Shown: positions 1 through 8,239 of the stretch, one piece after another | Layout of the letters: each line of letters starts with the position of its first letter | How positions within the stretch are numbered: the stretch's first letter is position 1 | From: Candidatus Nanopelagicaceae bacterium | GTDB taxonomy: Bacteria; Actinomycetota; Actinomycetes; Nanopelagicales; Nanopelagicaceae | DNA length: 13,132 nucleotides | NCBI GenBank assembly: GCA_947490625.1 | Contig: CANLHC010000016.1 | Coordinates: forward strand, 1-13,132 | Direction of reading: 5' to 3' | Translations under genes and position numbers: made by a program | The notes under the pieces: model-generated | Told to the model about the DNA's origin: nothing | Databases searched by the model: none | Seen by the model: only the letters and a program-made list of their open reading frames with translations

Positions 1-95
1 TCAAGGAGTGTGAGTCCTTTCTCTCGCCTGAGCTGGCGAATCCTGCCTCTGATCTGATCGATCTCCCTGTTATCCATCTTTTCCACGTTCTCCAT
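1..95 (-). CDS. XRE-family helix-turn-helix regulator, N-terminal fragment
   Basis: This is a partial gene reading leftward off the window edge; 31 codons are visible. From the ATG at 95-93 the translation begins MENVEKMDNREIDQI and continues GRIRQLRREKGLTLL. That arginine-rich helix followed by KGLTL is typical of the first helix of XRE/Cro-type DNA-binding domains. A transcriptional regulator is therefore likely, but its target and C-terminal domain cannot be seen. In Streptomyces and Mycobacterium a BldD-type XRE protein lies near pyrR, but this one is divergent and its sequence is not clearly BldD. The start is chosen because a TACCCT -10-like element sits 7 bases upstream and no Shine-Dalgarno is present, which suggests a leaderless message. 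The second Met (codon 7, positions 77-75), with a GGAG 12 bases upstream, is an alternative start. Confidence 0.65.
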   Translation of the reverse strand, partial: MENVEKMDNREIDQIRGRIRQLRREKGLTLL

Positions 96-102
96 GGTCG
101 AG

Positions 103-108
103 AGGGTA
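103..108 (-). promoter_or_regulatory. Candidate -10 element for the divergent XRE gene
   Basis: Read on the minus strand this is TACCCT, matching the actinobacterial TANNNT -10 pattern. Seven bases separate it from the ATG at 95, placing a predicted transcription start at or next to the start codon. No convincing -35 element was found. This is inference from motif and spacing. Confidence 0.35.
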
Positions 109-138
109 GGTGTGAACGCGCCGATGCGAGCAGAGATT

Positions 139-168
139 TCCACAGTCTGGGCCAGTTGATGTTAAACT
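139..168 (+). promoter_or_regulatory. Candidate promoter of the pyr operon
   Basis: A TAAACT hexamer at 163-168 fits the actinobacterial TANNNT -10 pattern. TCCACA at 139-144 matches 4 of 6 bases of the TTGACA -35 consensus, with an 18-base spacer. A start near 174-176 would give a leader of about 43-45 bases that contains the PyrR hairpin and the pyrR ribosome binding site. Moderate to weak; other hexamers in this A/T-poor region are possible. Confidence 0.35.
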
Positions 169-187
169 CCGGCAACATCCTTTAAGA

Positions 188-205
188 CCCGTCCTGTGAG
201 GCGGG
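188..205 (+). promoter_or_regulatory. PyrR-binding RNA hairpin (translational operator)
   Basis: The transcript can fold with CCCG (188-191) paired to CGGG (202-205). Above this are the unpaired U192, CC (193-194) paired to GG (200-201), and a UGUGA loop (195-199). The apical segment UCCUGUGAGG fits the PyrR binding-loop consensus UCCNGNGAGG at every fixed position. In mycobacteria this type of element lies over the translation start of the first pyr gene, and PyrR bound with UMP represses translation. Here the 3' arm of the stem ends 1 base before the AAGGAG ribosome binding site at 207-212, so the same mechanism is expected. No terminator or antiterminator pair is visible in the leader, which argues against Bacillus-style attenuation. 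Confidence 0.8.
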
Positions 206-206
206 G

Positions 207-212
207 AAGGAG
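207..212 (+). promoter_or_regulatory. Ribosome binding site of pyrR
   Basis: AAGGAG lies 6 bases before the ATG at 219, a strong Shine-Dalgarno that fixes the pyrR start. It abuts the 3' arm of the PyrR-binding hairpin, so protein binding there could block ribosome access. Confidence 0.8.
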
Positions 213-218
213 ATTTAA

Positions 219-755
219 ATGAATACAGTGCTGTCCGCACAAGATATATCGCGCGCTCTTTCGCGCATCGCTCACGAAATTTGTGAGTCCAATAAAGGTT
301 CGCAATCTGTCACTCTTCTCGGTATTCCCACACGAGGAGCACATCTTGCTTTTCGCCTAGCGACCCTGATTGAATCAATTGAAGGGTCCTCGGTTCAAGT
401 AGGAACCCTAGATACAACGCTCTTCCGAGATGACTTGCGGTTAAAGGCCCCACGAGCACTCATGGCTACCAGCATTCCTTCCCTTGGAGTTCAAGACCGC
501 ACCGTTGTACTTGTCGACGATGTGCTTTTCTCAGGCAGAACAATCAGGGCAGCACTCGATGCTTTAGGCGATATTGGCCGTCCCTCCCGAGTACAGCTGG
601 CCACCCTCATCGACCGGGGGCACCGCGAACTGCCAATCAGGGCAGACTTCGTTGGCAAAAACTTGCCGACGGCGTTAACGCAGTCCGTAAAGGTAAGTCT
701 TACTGAAATTGATGGCATCGATGAGGTTACGATTTCAGAAACGGTGTCGTCATGA
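219..755 (+). CDS. pyrR: Bifunctional pyr operon regulator / uracil phosphoribosyltransferase PyrR
   Basis: This is the 178-residue RNA-binding regulator of pyrimidine synthesis, which in most bacteria also has uracil phosphoribosyltransferase activity (uracil + PRPP to UMP). It has the type I PRTase fold. The PRPP-binding signature VVLVDDVLFSGRT is at residues 96-108, an upstream GIPTRG loop is at 35-40, and the PyrR-specific IDRGHRELPIRADFVGKN is at about 131-148. Length is normal for the family (about 180). It is the first gene of the operon, directly after a PyrR-type RNA hairpin and a strong AAGGAG, so autoregulation is likely. Its TGA overlaps the pyrB ATG by 4 bases, coupling translation of the rest of the operon to pyrR. 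Confidence 0.95.
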   Translation: MNTVLSAQDISRALSRIAHEICESNKGSQSVTLLGIPTRGAHLAFRLATLIESIEGSSVQVGTLDTTLFRDDLRLKAPRALMATSIPSLGVQDRTVVLVDDVLFSGRTIRAALDALGDIGRPSRVQLATLIDRGHRELPIRADFVGKNLPTALTQSVKVSLTEIDGIDEVTISETVSS

Positions 756-1699
756 AACATCTCTTATCTATATCTGATATTTCGCGTCTGGAAGCGGTAT
801 CCATTCTCAATACGGCGACCGAGCTTGCAAAAGTAAGTGATACACCAATGAAGAAGTTACCCACTCTTCGTGGTCGCACAATCGTCAACCTGTTCGCAGA
901 AGATTCTACGAGAACGCGTATTTCCTTTGAAGCCGCGGCGAAACGTCTTTCAGCCGATGTTATTAATTTCTCGTCAAAGGGATCTAGCCTCAGCAAAGGC
1001 GAGTCACTCAAAGATACGGCTCAAACTCTGCAAGCGATGGGAGCTGATGCAGTCATCATTCGACACGGTGCATCAGGTGCGCCTGCGCGTTTGGCCGAGT
1101 GCAAGTGGATGTCCGGTGCAGTAATCAATGCTGGCGACGGTACTCATGAACATCCCAGCCAAGCGCTGCTTGACGCATTTACTATTCGAAAGCACTTAGG
1201 TCAGGGACGTGAAGATCTGGAAGGACTTCGGATAGGAATCGTCGGAGACGTTCTACATTCGCGTGTTGCGCGGTCGAATGTTCTCTTACTTACAAAGCTT
1301 GGTGCACACGTCACTTTGATTGCACCGCCGACGCTGCTACCTGTGGGAGTTGAAAGCTGGCCAGTGACAATCTCATACGACTTCGATAGCGTTCTGGAGT
1401 CACTTGATGCAGTCATGATGTTGCGAGTTCAACTTGAGCGAATGAATGAGCTCTTCTTCCCAAATGCACGTGAATACTCCCGATACTTCGGACTTAATAG
1501 CGCACGAGTGAAGGCGCTACATCCTGGGGCGATAGTCATGCATCCAGGTCCGATGAACCGTGGATTAGAAATTACCGCCGAAAGTGCAGACAGTGCTCGT
1601 TCGGTTATCGTGGAGCAGGTAAGTAACGGCGTGAGTGTACGAATGGCGATTCTCTATCTTCTTCTGGCAGGCGACACTTCTATAGAGGCGGGAAACTAG
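752..1699 (+). CDS. pyrB: Aspartate carbamoyltransferase catalytic chain
   Basis: This 315-residue enzyme condenses carbamoyl phosphate with L-aspartate to N-carbamoyl-L-aspartate, the committed step of pyrimidine synthesis. The carbamoyl phosphate loop is DSTRTRISFE at residues 51-60, where actinobacterial relatives often have an aromatic residue at Ala49. The lysine-bearing loop SSLSKGESLKD is at 78-88 (Lys82). NAGDGTHEHPSQ is at 126-137 with His134 as the expected catalytic histidine, and MHPGPMNRG is at 263-271. No pyrI regulatory chain is present, as is usual for actinobacteria. The start at the ATGA overlap with pyrR suggests translational coupling rather than an independent ribosome binding site. 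Confidence 0.96.
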   Translation: MKHLLSISDISRLEAVSILNTATELAKVSDTPMKKLPTLRGRTIVNLFAEDSTRTRISFEAAAKRLSADVINFSSKGSSLSKGESLKDTAQTLQAMGADAVIIRHGASGAPARLAECKWMSGAVINAGDGTHEHPSQALLDAFTIRKHLGQGREDLEGLRIGIVGDVLHSRVARSNVLLLTKLGAHVTLIAPPTLLPVGVESWPVTISYDFDSVLESLDAVMMLRVQLERMNELFFPNAREYSRYFGLNSARVKALHPGAIVMHPGPMNRGLEITAESADSARSVIVEQVSNGVSVRMAILYLLLAGDTSIEAGN

Positions 1700-2998
1700 A
1701 TGACAGAACCATTGGGAGCAATCCTGCTCAAAGGTGGCACTTTGGCTGATGGATCGACAAAAGATGTACTGATCAACGATGGCGTGATTACTTCAGTGTC
1801 AGAAAACCTCTCCTTTGAAGGAGCTGAAGTTGTAGATGCACATGGGCTCATCTTGCTCTCTGGTCTGGTGGATCTACACACGCATTTGCGCGAACCTGGA
1901 CGAGAAGATTCTGAGACAGTTCTCACCGGTTCCCAGGCCGGAGTCAAAGGCGGTTACGTCGCGTTATCAGCGATGGCTAACACTTCACCGGTTGCTGATA
2001 CCGCAGGCGTCGTGGAGCAGGTCTTTAGATTGGGTAAAGAGGCCGGGCTGTTAGATGTATTTCCCATCGGTGCGGTCACACAAGGTATTGAAGGAAAGAT
2101 TTTGGCAGAGATAGGGGCAATGGCTGATTCAGTAGCGCGAGTGAGGGTCTTTAGCGATGATGGTAATTGCGTCAGTGATCCATTAGTGATGCGACGTGCA
2201 CTTGAGTATGTAAAGAAGTTTGGGGGAGTAATCGCCCAGCACGCACAAGAGCCAGCCCTTACTGCTGGATCACAGATGAACGAAGGAATCGTGAGTGCAA
2301 CGCTGGGCCTTAAAGGATGGCCGGCAGTTGCCGAAGAAGCGATCATCGCGCGAGATGTACTTTTGGCTGAACATGTTGGTTCACGCTTGCATATCTGTCA
2401 TCTGACTACTGCAGGCGGTGTTGAGATTATTCGATGGGCTAAGGCACGCGGAATTAATGTGACCGCCGAAGTAACGCCGCATCATTTACTTCTCACCGAC
2501 GAGCTTGCTCGCAGTTATGATCCAATTTTTAAGGTAAATCCACCACTTCGTACAGATGCCGATGTACATGCCTTACGTGCAGGATTAGCTGATGGCACAA
2601 TCGACATTGTCGCAACTGATCACGCGCCTCATCCTGGTGAGAGCAAAGAATGCGAATGGCAAGAGGCAGCGTTTGGCATGTTAGGCCTTGAGCACGCGTT
2701 ATCGATCATTTCTCATACGATGGTGGAAACTGGGCTTCTTGATTGGGTTGGTGTACAAGAGCGCATGAGTATCGCTCCCGCCACAATCGGTGGATATGCA
2801 GACCACGGTCGAGGACTCGCGCCAGGTTCGCCTGCCCACATCACTGTGATTAATCCACAAGCTCCGTATCGCGTGGATCGAGACAACTTAGCCTCTAAAT
2901 CACGCAATACACCCTTCCATGGAATGGAATTTTCTGCTCAAGTTGTCGCCACATATTTTCATGGTCGCAAAGTCTTCAGCAATGGAAGTGTTGCATGA
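1700..2998 (+). CDS. pyrC: Dihydroorotase
   Basis: This 432-residue amidohydrolase reversibly cyclises N-carbamoyl-aspartate to dihydroorotate and belongs to the longer class I type. Metal and substrate motifs are in order: DLHTHLREPG at 58-67 (His60, His62), FSDDGN at 151-156 (candidate metal-ligand aspartate), QHAQEP at 180-185 (His181), HICHL at 231-235 (His234), KVNPPLR at 278-284, and VATDHAPH at 304-311 (catalytic Asp307). The AMANTSPV segment (91-98) has Ala where many bacteria have Pro, which I recall as usual in actinobacteria. The ATG follows the pyrB TAG with no intervening base. A GAGG-containing stretch about 12 bases upstream, inside pyrB, may serve as its ribosome binding site. 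Confidence 0.95.
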   Translation: MTEPLGAILLKGGTLADGSTKDVLINDGVITSVSENLSFEGAEVVDAHGLILLSGLVDLHTHLREPGREDSETVLTGSQAGVKGGYVALSAMANTSPVADTAGVVEQVFRLGKEAGLLDVFPIGAVTQGIEGKILAEIGAMADSVARVRVFSDDGNCVSDPLVMRRALEYVKKFGGVIAQHAQEPALTAGSQMNEGIVSATLGLKGWPAVAEEAIIARDVLLAEHVGSRLHICHLTTAGGVEIIRWAKARGINVTAEVTPHHLLLTDELARSYDPIFKVNPPLRTDADVHALRAGLADGTIDIVATDHAPHPGESKECEWQEAAFGMLGLEHALSIISHTMVETGLLDWVGVQERMSIAPATIGGYADHGRGLAPGSPAHITVINPQAPYRVDRDNLASKSRNTPFHGMEFSAQVVATYFHGRKVFSNGSVA

Positions 2999-4122
2999 GT
3001 AAAGCGTTTCTCGTATTAGATGATGGCCGAACTTTTGAAGGTCAAAGTTGGGGAGCTACGGGAAGGGCTTTCGGTGAGGCAGTTTTCCAAACCGGTATGA
3101 CGGGTTATCAAGAAACACTGACTGATCCTTCGTATCACCAACAGATCGTTGTGATGACTGCGCCACATATCGGAAATACAGGAATGAACACAGAAGATAA
3201 TGAGAGTTCAAAGATTTGGGTGGCGGGCTTCGTGGTGCGTAATCCATCCCCAATCACCAGTAATTGGCGGAGCGAAAAATCACTTGTCGATGTAATGATC
3301 GAGCAAGAGCTAGTGGGTATTTCAGGTGTCGATACTCGAGCACTTACTCGTCATCTGCGTGACCGTGGAGCTATGAGGGTCGGAATCTTCTCCGCCTTAG
3401 ACCTGACCCGCGAAGAGATGGTTATTGAGGTGCGGAAGAGTAAGCAGATGTCAGGCTCATTTCTCAGCGAAGATGTTTCAACAGTAAAGCCATACATAGT
3501 TCGCGCCACAGGGGAGAAGCGATTCACCGTTGTTGCATTGGATTTAGGTATTAAGAGTGCAACACCTCGCGCAATGTCACAGCGTGGAATCGAGACGCAT
3601 GTTCTTCCATTTAATGCAACCTATGATGAAATTATGGCGCTCAATCCAGATGGAGTCTTTCTTTCAAATGGTCCAGGGGATCCATCAACAATGACTGAGA
3701 CAGTGAGTCTCGTTCGCGAACTGCTCTCTGAAGAAGTACCAATCTTCGGGATCTGCTTCGGCCATCAGATTCTTGGTCGAGCGCTTGGCTTTGAAACGTA
3801 TAAATTGCAATTTGGACACCGCGGAATCAATCAACCTGTGATTGATAAGCGAACAGGTAAAGTCGAGATCACTTCGCATAATCACGGTTTTGCAATCGAA
3901 GCACCAGTCGATACTCAATTTGCCACAGTCTTCGGACCTGGGCAGGTAACTCATATCTGTCTCAATGATGGCGTGGTTGAAGGACTAGAGCTCTTAGAGC
4001 GTGGCGCATTCAGTGTGCAATATCACCCAGAAGCTGCGGCTGGTCCACACGATGCCTCCTATCTATTCGATAACTTCATCGCAATGATGCTGAAGTATCC
4101 GCGAAAGGTTGGTGTCGCATAA
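2995..4122 (+). CDS. carA: Carbamoyl-phosphate synthase small (glutaminase) subunit
   Basis: This 375-residue subunit hydrolyses glutamine and passes ammonia to CarB. The N-terminal CPSase small-chain domain (about residues 1-150) has TGMTGYQETLTDPSY and the SGVDTRALTRHLRD segment. The C-terminal class I glutamine amidotransferase domain contains the nucleophile in GICFGHQILG (Cys254). The His/Glu pair is in QYHPEAAAGP (His344, Glu346). All three catalytic residues are intact, so a working glutaminase is expected. It starts at an ATGA overlap with pyrC and ends in TAATG shared with carB, consistent with equimolar production of the two subunits. Mycobacteria carry an extra small gene between pyrC and carA; none is present here. 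Confidence 0.96.
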   Translation: MSKAFLVLDDGRTFEGQSWGATGRAFGEAVFQTGMTGYQETLTDPSYHQQIVVMTAPHIGNTGMNTEDNESSKIWVAGFVVRNPSPITSNWRSEKSLVDVMIEQELVGISGVDTRALTRHLRDRGAMRVGIFSALDLTREEMVIEVRKSKQMSGSFLSEDVSTVKPYIVRATGEKRFTVVALDLGIKSATPRAMSQRGIETHVLPFNATYDEIMALNPDGVFLSNGPGDPSTMTETVSLVRELLSEEVPIFGICFGHQILGRALGFETYKLQFGHRGINQPVIDKRTGKVEITSHNHGFAIEAPVDTQFATVFGPGQVTHICLNDGVVEGLELLERGAFSVQYHPEAAAGPHDASYLFDNFIAMMLKYPRKVGVA

Positions 4123-7100
4123 TGCCACGCGATACCTCGATTAAAAGTGTTCTGGTAATCGGATCTGGTCCAATTGTTATCGGGCAAGCATGTGAATTTG
4201 ATTATTCAGGAACGCAAGCATGTCGCGTTCTGCGCGCAGAAGGTATTCGAGTCATCTTAGTTAACTCAAACCCTGCCACCATCATGACGGATCCAGAGTT
4301 TGCTGATGCAACATACATTGAACCAATCACTCCAGAATTCATTGAGCGAATCATCGCTAAGGAGCGCCCCGACGCGATTCTGGCAACTCTAGGTGGACAG
4401 ACAGCGCTCAATGCTGCAATAGGACTCTATACAGCTGGAACGCTAGAGCGATACGGCGTAAAACTCATTGGGGCAGATGTCGATGCGATTGAACGCGGTG
4501 AAAATCGAGAGATCTTTAGGACGATTGTTGAAAAAATTGGTGGTGAATCAGCCCGCTCAGTTATCTGCCACACAATGGATGAGATTTTAGAAGGCGTGAA
4601 GATACTTGGGTACCCAGTTGTCGTTCGCCCCTCATTCACAATGGGAGGACTTGGATCTGGAATCGCCTTTGACGAAGCCGCACTCCACCAAATAGCCGGA
4701 GCTGGATTAAGGCACAGTCCGACATCGGAAGTCTTGTTGGAAGAGTCAATCATTGGTTGGAAAGAATACGAATTAGAAGTGATGCGTGATTCAACAGATA
4801 ATGTCGTGATTGTCTGTTCGATCGAAAATATTGATCCTATGGGCGTGCATACCGGCGACTCAATTACAGTGGCACCAGCCCTCACACTGACAGATGTCGA
4901 ATATCAACGCCTCAGAGATCTCTCCATATCAATTATTCGCGAAGTCGGAGTCGCAACCGGCGGATGCAATATTCAGTTTGCGGTCAATCCAGAGAATGGC
5001 CGCATCATTGTGATCGAGATGAATCCGCGAGTGTCGCGATCAAGTGCCCTAGCCTCTAAGGCGACAGGTTTTCCTATTGCAAAAATTGCTACAAAGTTAG
5101 CGATCGGTTACACGCTAGATGAGATCGAAAACGACATCACTAAGGTAACTCCCGCTTCATTTGAACCAACCCTTGATTACGTCGTCGTAAAGGCACCACG
5201 TTTTGCCTTTGAAAAATTCTCCGATGCAGATCCACGCCTGACAACAACGATGAAGAGCGTTGGTGAGGCGATGGCAATTGGTAGATCATTCCCAGAAGCT
5301 CTCATGAAAGCTCTTCGATCACTAGAACGCAAGGAAGCGATTTTCACTTTTCCAACAGAGGTTTCAGAGCAACGCATATCCAGTTTGATGACACAGATCG
5401 GAACGCCGACCGAGTACCGACTTCAACAGGTGCAGCAGGTGCTGTGGGCAGGAATCAGCATCGAAGAGGTATTTAGCAAGAGCAAGATCGACCGCTGGTT
5501 TCTTACTCAGATTCAACTGATCAACGATGCAGCACGCGAGATTGCACAACCGGGAGAGCTCACGACAGAAGTTCTACGGACCGCCAAGCAATGGGGCTTC
5601 TCTGATGCTCAGATTGCAACGCTTCGAAATGTTACTGAAGATGATGTCCGAAAAACGAGAGCTCACTTAGGTGTGCGACCTGTCTATAAAACTGTAGATA
5701 CGTGCGCTGCGGAGTTTGAAGCCTTCACCCCTTATTACTATTCCAGCTACGAGGAAGAGACTGAGGTAAAGCCGCGAAGTAAGCCAGCAGTGATTATCCT
5801 TGGTAGTGGTCCCAATCGCATTGGGCAGGGTATTGAATTTGATTATTCTTGTGTCCACGCATCCTTTACTTTACGTGAAGCGGGATACGAGACGATCATG
5901 ATCAACTGCAACCCAGAAACAGTCTCGACGGATTACGACACAAGTGATCGACTCTATTTTGAACCGCTTACTTTAGAAGATGTACTTGAGATTGTGCATG
6001 CCGAATCTCAAGCAGGGCCGGTGCTCGGAGTTATTACTCAGCTTGGAGGTCAGACTCCTCTCGGACTAGCCGCCGGGTTAAAAAATGCGGGTGTAACTAT
6101 TCTCGGTACCAGCCCAGAAGCGATCAATCTTGCAGAAGAGCGAGGTGCCTTCGGTGATGTTCTTGCGTCGGTCGGACTGACTGCCCCCGAATTCGGAATG
6201 GCTTCTTCGCAGATGCAGGCGGTAGAGATCGCCAAGAAAATCGGATACCCGGTTCTTGTACGCCCGTCATTTGTACTCGGCGGTCGCGGTATGGAGATTG
6301 TTTACGATGACGACGCACTCTCTTCATTTATCTCTCGTGCAACTGATATCACTCCAGACCATCCAGTCTTAGTAGATAGGTTCCTTGATAGCGCTATCGA
6401 AATAGATGTGGATGCGCTCTATGATGGAACGGAACTTTTCCTTGGTGGGGTGATGGAACATATTGAAGAGGCTGGTATTCACTCTGGTGACAGCGCATGC
6501 GTCCTCCCGGCAATGACTATTTCAGCTCCTCAGTTGCAGGCAATCCGAGAGGCAACTCTGAAGATTGCTGAAGGTGTGGGAGTCAGAGGGTTAATCAATA
6601 TTCAATTCGCACTGGCTGCTGATCGGCTATATGTTTTAGAAGCTAATCCACGTGCATCACGAACGGTTCCCTTTGTATCGAAGGCAACGGGTGTACCGCT
6701 CGCAAAAGCCGCAGCGCGAATTTCTGTCGGAGAATCTATCGTGCAGCTACGTGAAGATGGAACTCTTCCGGCTACAGGAGATGGAATTGCTAAAGGAATT
6801 TCGGTGAAAGAAGCTGTGCTGCCATGGAACAGATTTAGACGCTCGGATGGTCGCGGAGTCGATGCAGTTCTTGGGCCAGAGATGCGATCCACCGGTGAAG
6901 TAATGGGAATCTCCTCAACCTTTGGTGCAAGTTATGCCAAGAGTCAGATCAGCGCATTTGGTTCCCTTCCGAAGAGTGGTTCTGTCTTCATCTCGTTGGC
7001 TGATAAGGATAAGGAATCAGGAGTTCTTGCTGCTACGGCCTTATCAACTCTCGGTTTCAGACTCTTTGCAACGGCAGGCACAGCAGATTTCTTGGATGCT

Positions 7101-7391
7101 CGTGGAGTAAAAACTGCCCGTGTTCGTAAAGCCTCAGAAGGTATTGGGCCGTACGGGGAGAAGACAATTGTTGACCTCCTCAACGGTGGAGAGATCAATT
7201 TGGTGATCAATACACCCGTTGGTCGCGGAACTCGCGCCGATGGTTGGGCTATTCGTACAGCTGCAATTCAACGTTCGATCCCTTGCATCACAACAACGGC
7301 AGGATTTAACGCAGCGGTTGAAGGAATTAAGGTGTTGCAGTCGGGGGATCTCGGCGTGCGTCCTATCCAAGAGTGGTTGAAAGACGTATGA
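4122..7391 (+). CDS. carB: Carbamoyl-phosphate synthase large subunit
   Basis: This 1089-residue synthetase makes carbamoyl phosphate from bicarbonate, ammonia and 2 ATP. The two homologous halves are visible. The first begins VLVIGSGPIVIGQACEFDYS (about residue 10) and carries the ATP-grasp segment PSFTMGGLGSG. The second begins IILGSGPNRIGQGIEFDYS (about residue 556) and carries PSFVLGGRGME. Between them is an oligomerisation region (about 400-550). The C-terminal MGS-like allosteric domain (about 950-1075) has FISLADKDK, FATAGTADFL and TTTAGFNAAVEG, and in other bacteria it binds UMP as inhibitor. Full length compared with the usual 1060-1120 residues, with no frameshift. It shares one base with carA and four with pyrK. 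Confidence 0.97.
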   Translation: MPRDTSIKSVLVIGSGPIVIGQACEFDYSGTQACRVLRAEGIRVILVNSNPATIMTDPEFADATYIEPITPEFIERIIAKERPDAILATLGGQTALNAAIGLYTAGTLERYGVKLIGADVDAIERGENREIFRTIVEKIGGESARSVICHTMDEILEGVKILGYPVVVRPSFTMGGLGSGIAFDEAALHQIAGAGLRHSPTSEVLLEESIIGWKEYELEVMRDSTDNVVIVCSIENIDPMGVHTGDSITVAPALTLTDVEYQRLRDLSISIIREVGVATGGCNIQFAVNPENGRIIVIEMNPRVSRSSALASKATGFPIAKIATKLAIGYTLDEIENDITKVTPASFEPTLDYVVVKAPRFAFEKFSDADPRLTTTMKSVGEAMAIGRSFPEALMKALRSLERKEAIFTFPTEVSEQRISSLMTQIGTPTEYRLQQVQQVLWAGISIEEVFSKSKIDRWFLTQIQLINDAAREIAQPGELTTEVLRTAKQWGFSDAQIATLRNVTEDDVRKTRAHLGVRPVYKTVDTCAAEFEAFTPYYYSSYEEETEVKPRSKPAVIILGSGPNRIGQGIEFDYSCVHASFTLREAGYETIMINCNPETVSTDYDTSDRLYFEPLTLEDVLEIVHAESQAGPVLGVITQLGGQTPLGLAAGLKNAGVTILGTSPEAINLAEERGAFGDVLASVGLTAPEFGMASSQMQAVEIAKKIGYPVLVRPSFVLGGRGMEIVYDDDALSSFISRATDITPDHPVLVDRFLDSAIEIDVDALYDGTELFLGGVMEHIEEAGIHSGDSACVLPAMTISAPQLQAIREATLKIAEGVGVRGLINIQFALAADRLYVLEANPRASRTVPFVSKATGVPLAKAAARISVGESIVQLREDGTLPATGDGIAKGISVKEAVLPWNRFRRSDGRGVDAVLGPEMRSTGEVMGISSTFGASYAKSQISAFGSLPKSGSVFISLADKDKESGVLAATALSTLGFRLFATAGTADFLDARGVKTARVRKASEGIGPYGEKTIVDLLNGGEINLVINTPVGRGTRADGWAIRTAAIQRSIPCITTTAGFNAAVEGIKVLQSGDLGVRPIQEWLKDV

Positions 7392-8239
7392 GCACCATCA
7401 ACAAAAGCGCCGCTCAGATTACTGCCACGATTCTGAGCAATAAGCGCGTGGGTGCTTATCATCAAATTCTCTTATCGATTGGTGATCTTGCTTCGGTCTG
7501 CCGTCCAGGCAATTTTGTTGCTATCGCCGTAGGTGGTGAATCATCGAAGATGATCCTGCGTCGCGCCTTTGCGATTTCTCGCATCACTCATGGCAGCGCA
7601 TCAGGTGGAGCAATGGAGTTAATTGTCGCGCCACACGGTTCTGGCTCACGTTGGTTATGTGCCCAACCAGAAGGTAGTGATGTCGATATAGTCGCACCGC
7701 TTGGAAAAGCATTTGGAATTCCTACCTCGCCGGTGAACGCACTTCTTGTAGGTGGTGGATATGGTTCCGCCCCACTCTTTGGTTTGGCTGAAGTCCTTAA
7801 AGCGCGGGGATGTCGCGTAGATATGCTCCTTGGAGCAAGCACTGGATCAAAGATTTACGCACCCCTTGAAGGAAAGCGCAGTGCGTCGACTTTGAAGATT
7901 TATACAGAAGATGGATCAATGGGTGAACGTGGTCGCGTGACTGCTCCCATTCCATCGCTCATTGAACAGGGTTCTATCGATGTCATTTATTCGTGTGGTC
8001 CAATGTCTATGTTGCGAGCTATCTCTGATCTGACAACCGGCACCGATGTTGTTCACCAATGCGCAGTAGAAGAGTCAATGGCATGTGGAATCGGAATATG
8101 CATGACCTGTGTTCTCCCCGTTAAGGGTGAAGACGGAACTGTTTCTATGCTTAGATCTTGTATCGACGGTCCAGTAATGGATGCGAGCACAGTTGCATGG
8201 GATCTCGTAGGAAAAACACCACCGGCGGTTACTCTATGA
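7388..8239 (+). CDS. pyrK: Dihydroorotate dehydrogenase class 1B, electron transfer subunit
   Basis: This 283-residue iron-sulfur flavoprotein passes electrons from PyrD to NAD+. The N-terminal ferredoxin-reductase-like FAD domain has the flavin motif LRRAFAIS (57-64). The NAD-binding region has LLVGGGYGSAPL (119-130) and YSCGPMSML (201-209). Near the C-terminus four cysteines (Cys233, Cys238, Cys241, Cys258) have the C-x4-C-x2-C plus distal C spacing of the PyrK [2Fe-2S] cluster. The ATG at 7388 is preferred because it makes the same ATGA overlap seen at other junctions. A GTG at 7373 would extend it by five residues and overlap carB by 19 bases. The neighbouring pyrD supports the heterotetrameric class 1B enzyme. 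Confidence 0.92.
   Translation: MSTINKSAAQITATILSNKRVGAYHQILLSIGDLASVCRPGNFVAIAVGGESSKMILRRAFAISRITHGSASGGAMELIVAPHGSGSRWLCAQPEGSDVDIVAPLGKAFGIPTSPVNALLVGGGYGSAPLFGLAEVLKARGCRVDMLLGASTGSKIYAPLEGKRSASTLKIYTEDGSMGERGRVTAPIPSLIEQGSIDVIYSCGPMSMLRAISDLTTGTDVVHQCAVEESMACGIGICMTCVLPVKGEDGTVSMLRSCIDGPVMDASTVAWDLVGKTPPAVTL

Noticed and set aside
156..161. TTGATG as a -35 element for pyrR
   Set aside because: No acceptable -10 lies 16-19 bases downstream; that position falls on the PyrR hairpin's 5' flank.
162..344. Minus-strand open frame of 60 residues across the pyrR start and leader
   Set aside because: It is antisense to pyrR and the PyrR hairpin, resembles no family, and has no ribosome binding site.
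1954..2346. 130-residue minus-strand open frame inside pyrC
   Set aside because: It lies wholly antisense to the catalytic core of dihydroorotase; no motif or start signal.
4427..4885. 152-residue minus-strand open frame inside carB
   Set aside because: It is antisense to a highly conserved ATP-grasp region, and its composition (rich in Ser, Thr, Pro, Ile) is typical of an antisense shadow.
7373..7387. GTG start extending pyrK by five residues
   Set aside because: The ATG at 7388 overlaps the carB stop as ATGA, the same arrangement as other junctions, and the extra residues are unlikely to be conserved.
8158..8235. Upstream in-frame extension of pyrD
   Set aside because: It would overlap pyrK by 82 bases and add 26 residues lacking family similarity; the ATG at 8236 gives the 4-base overlap used across the operon.
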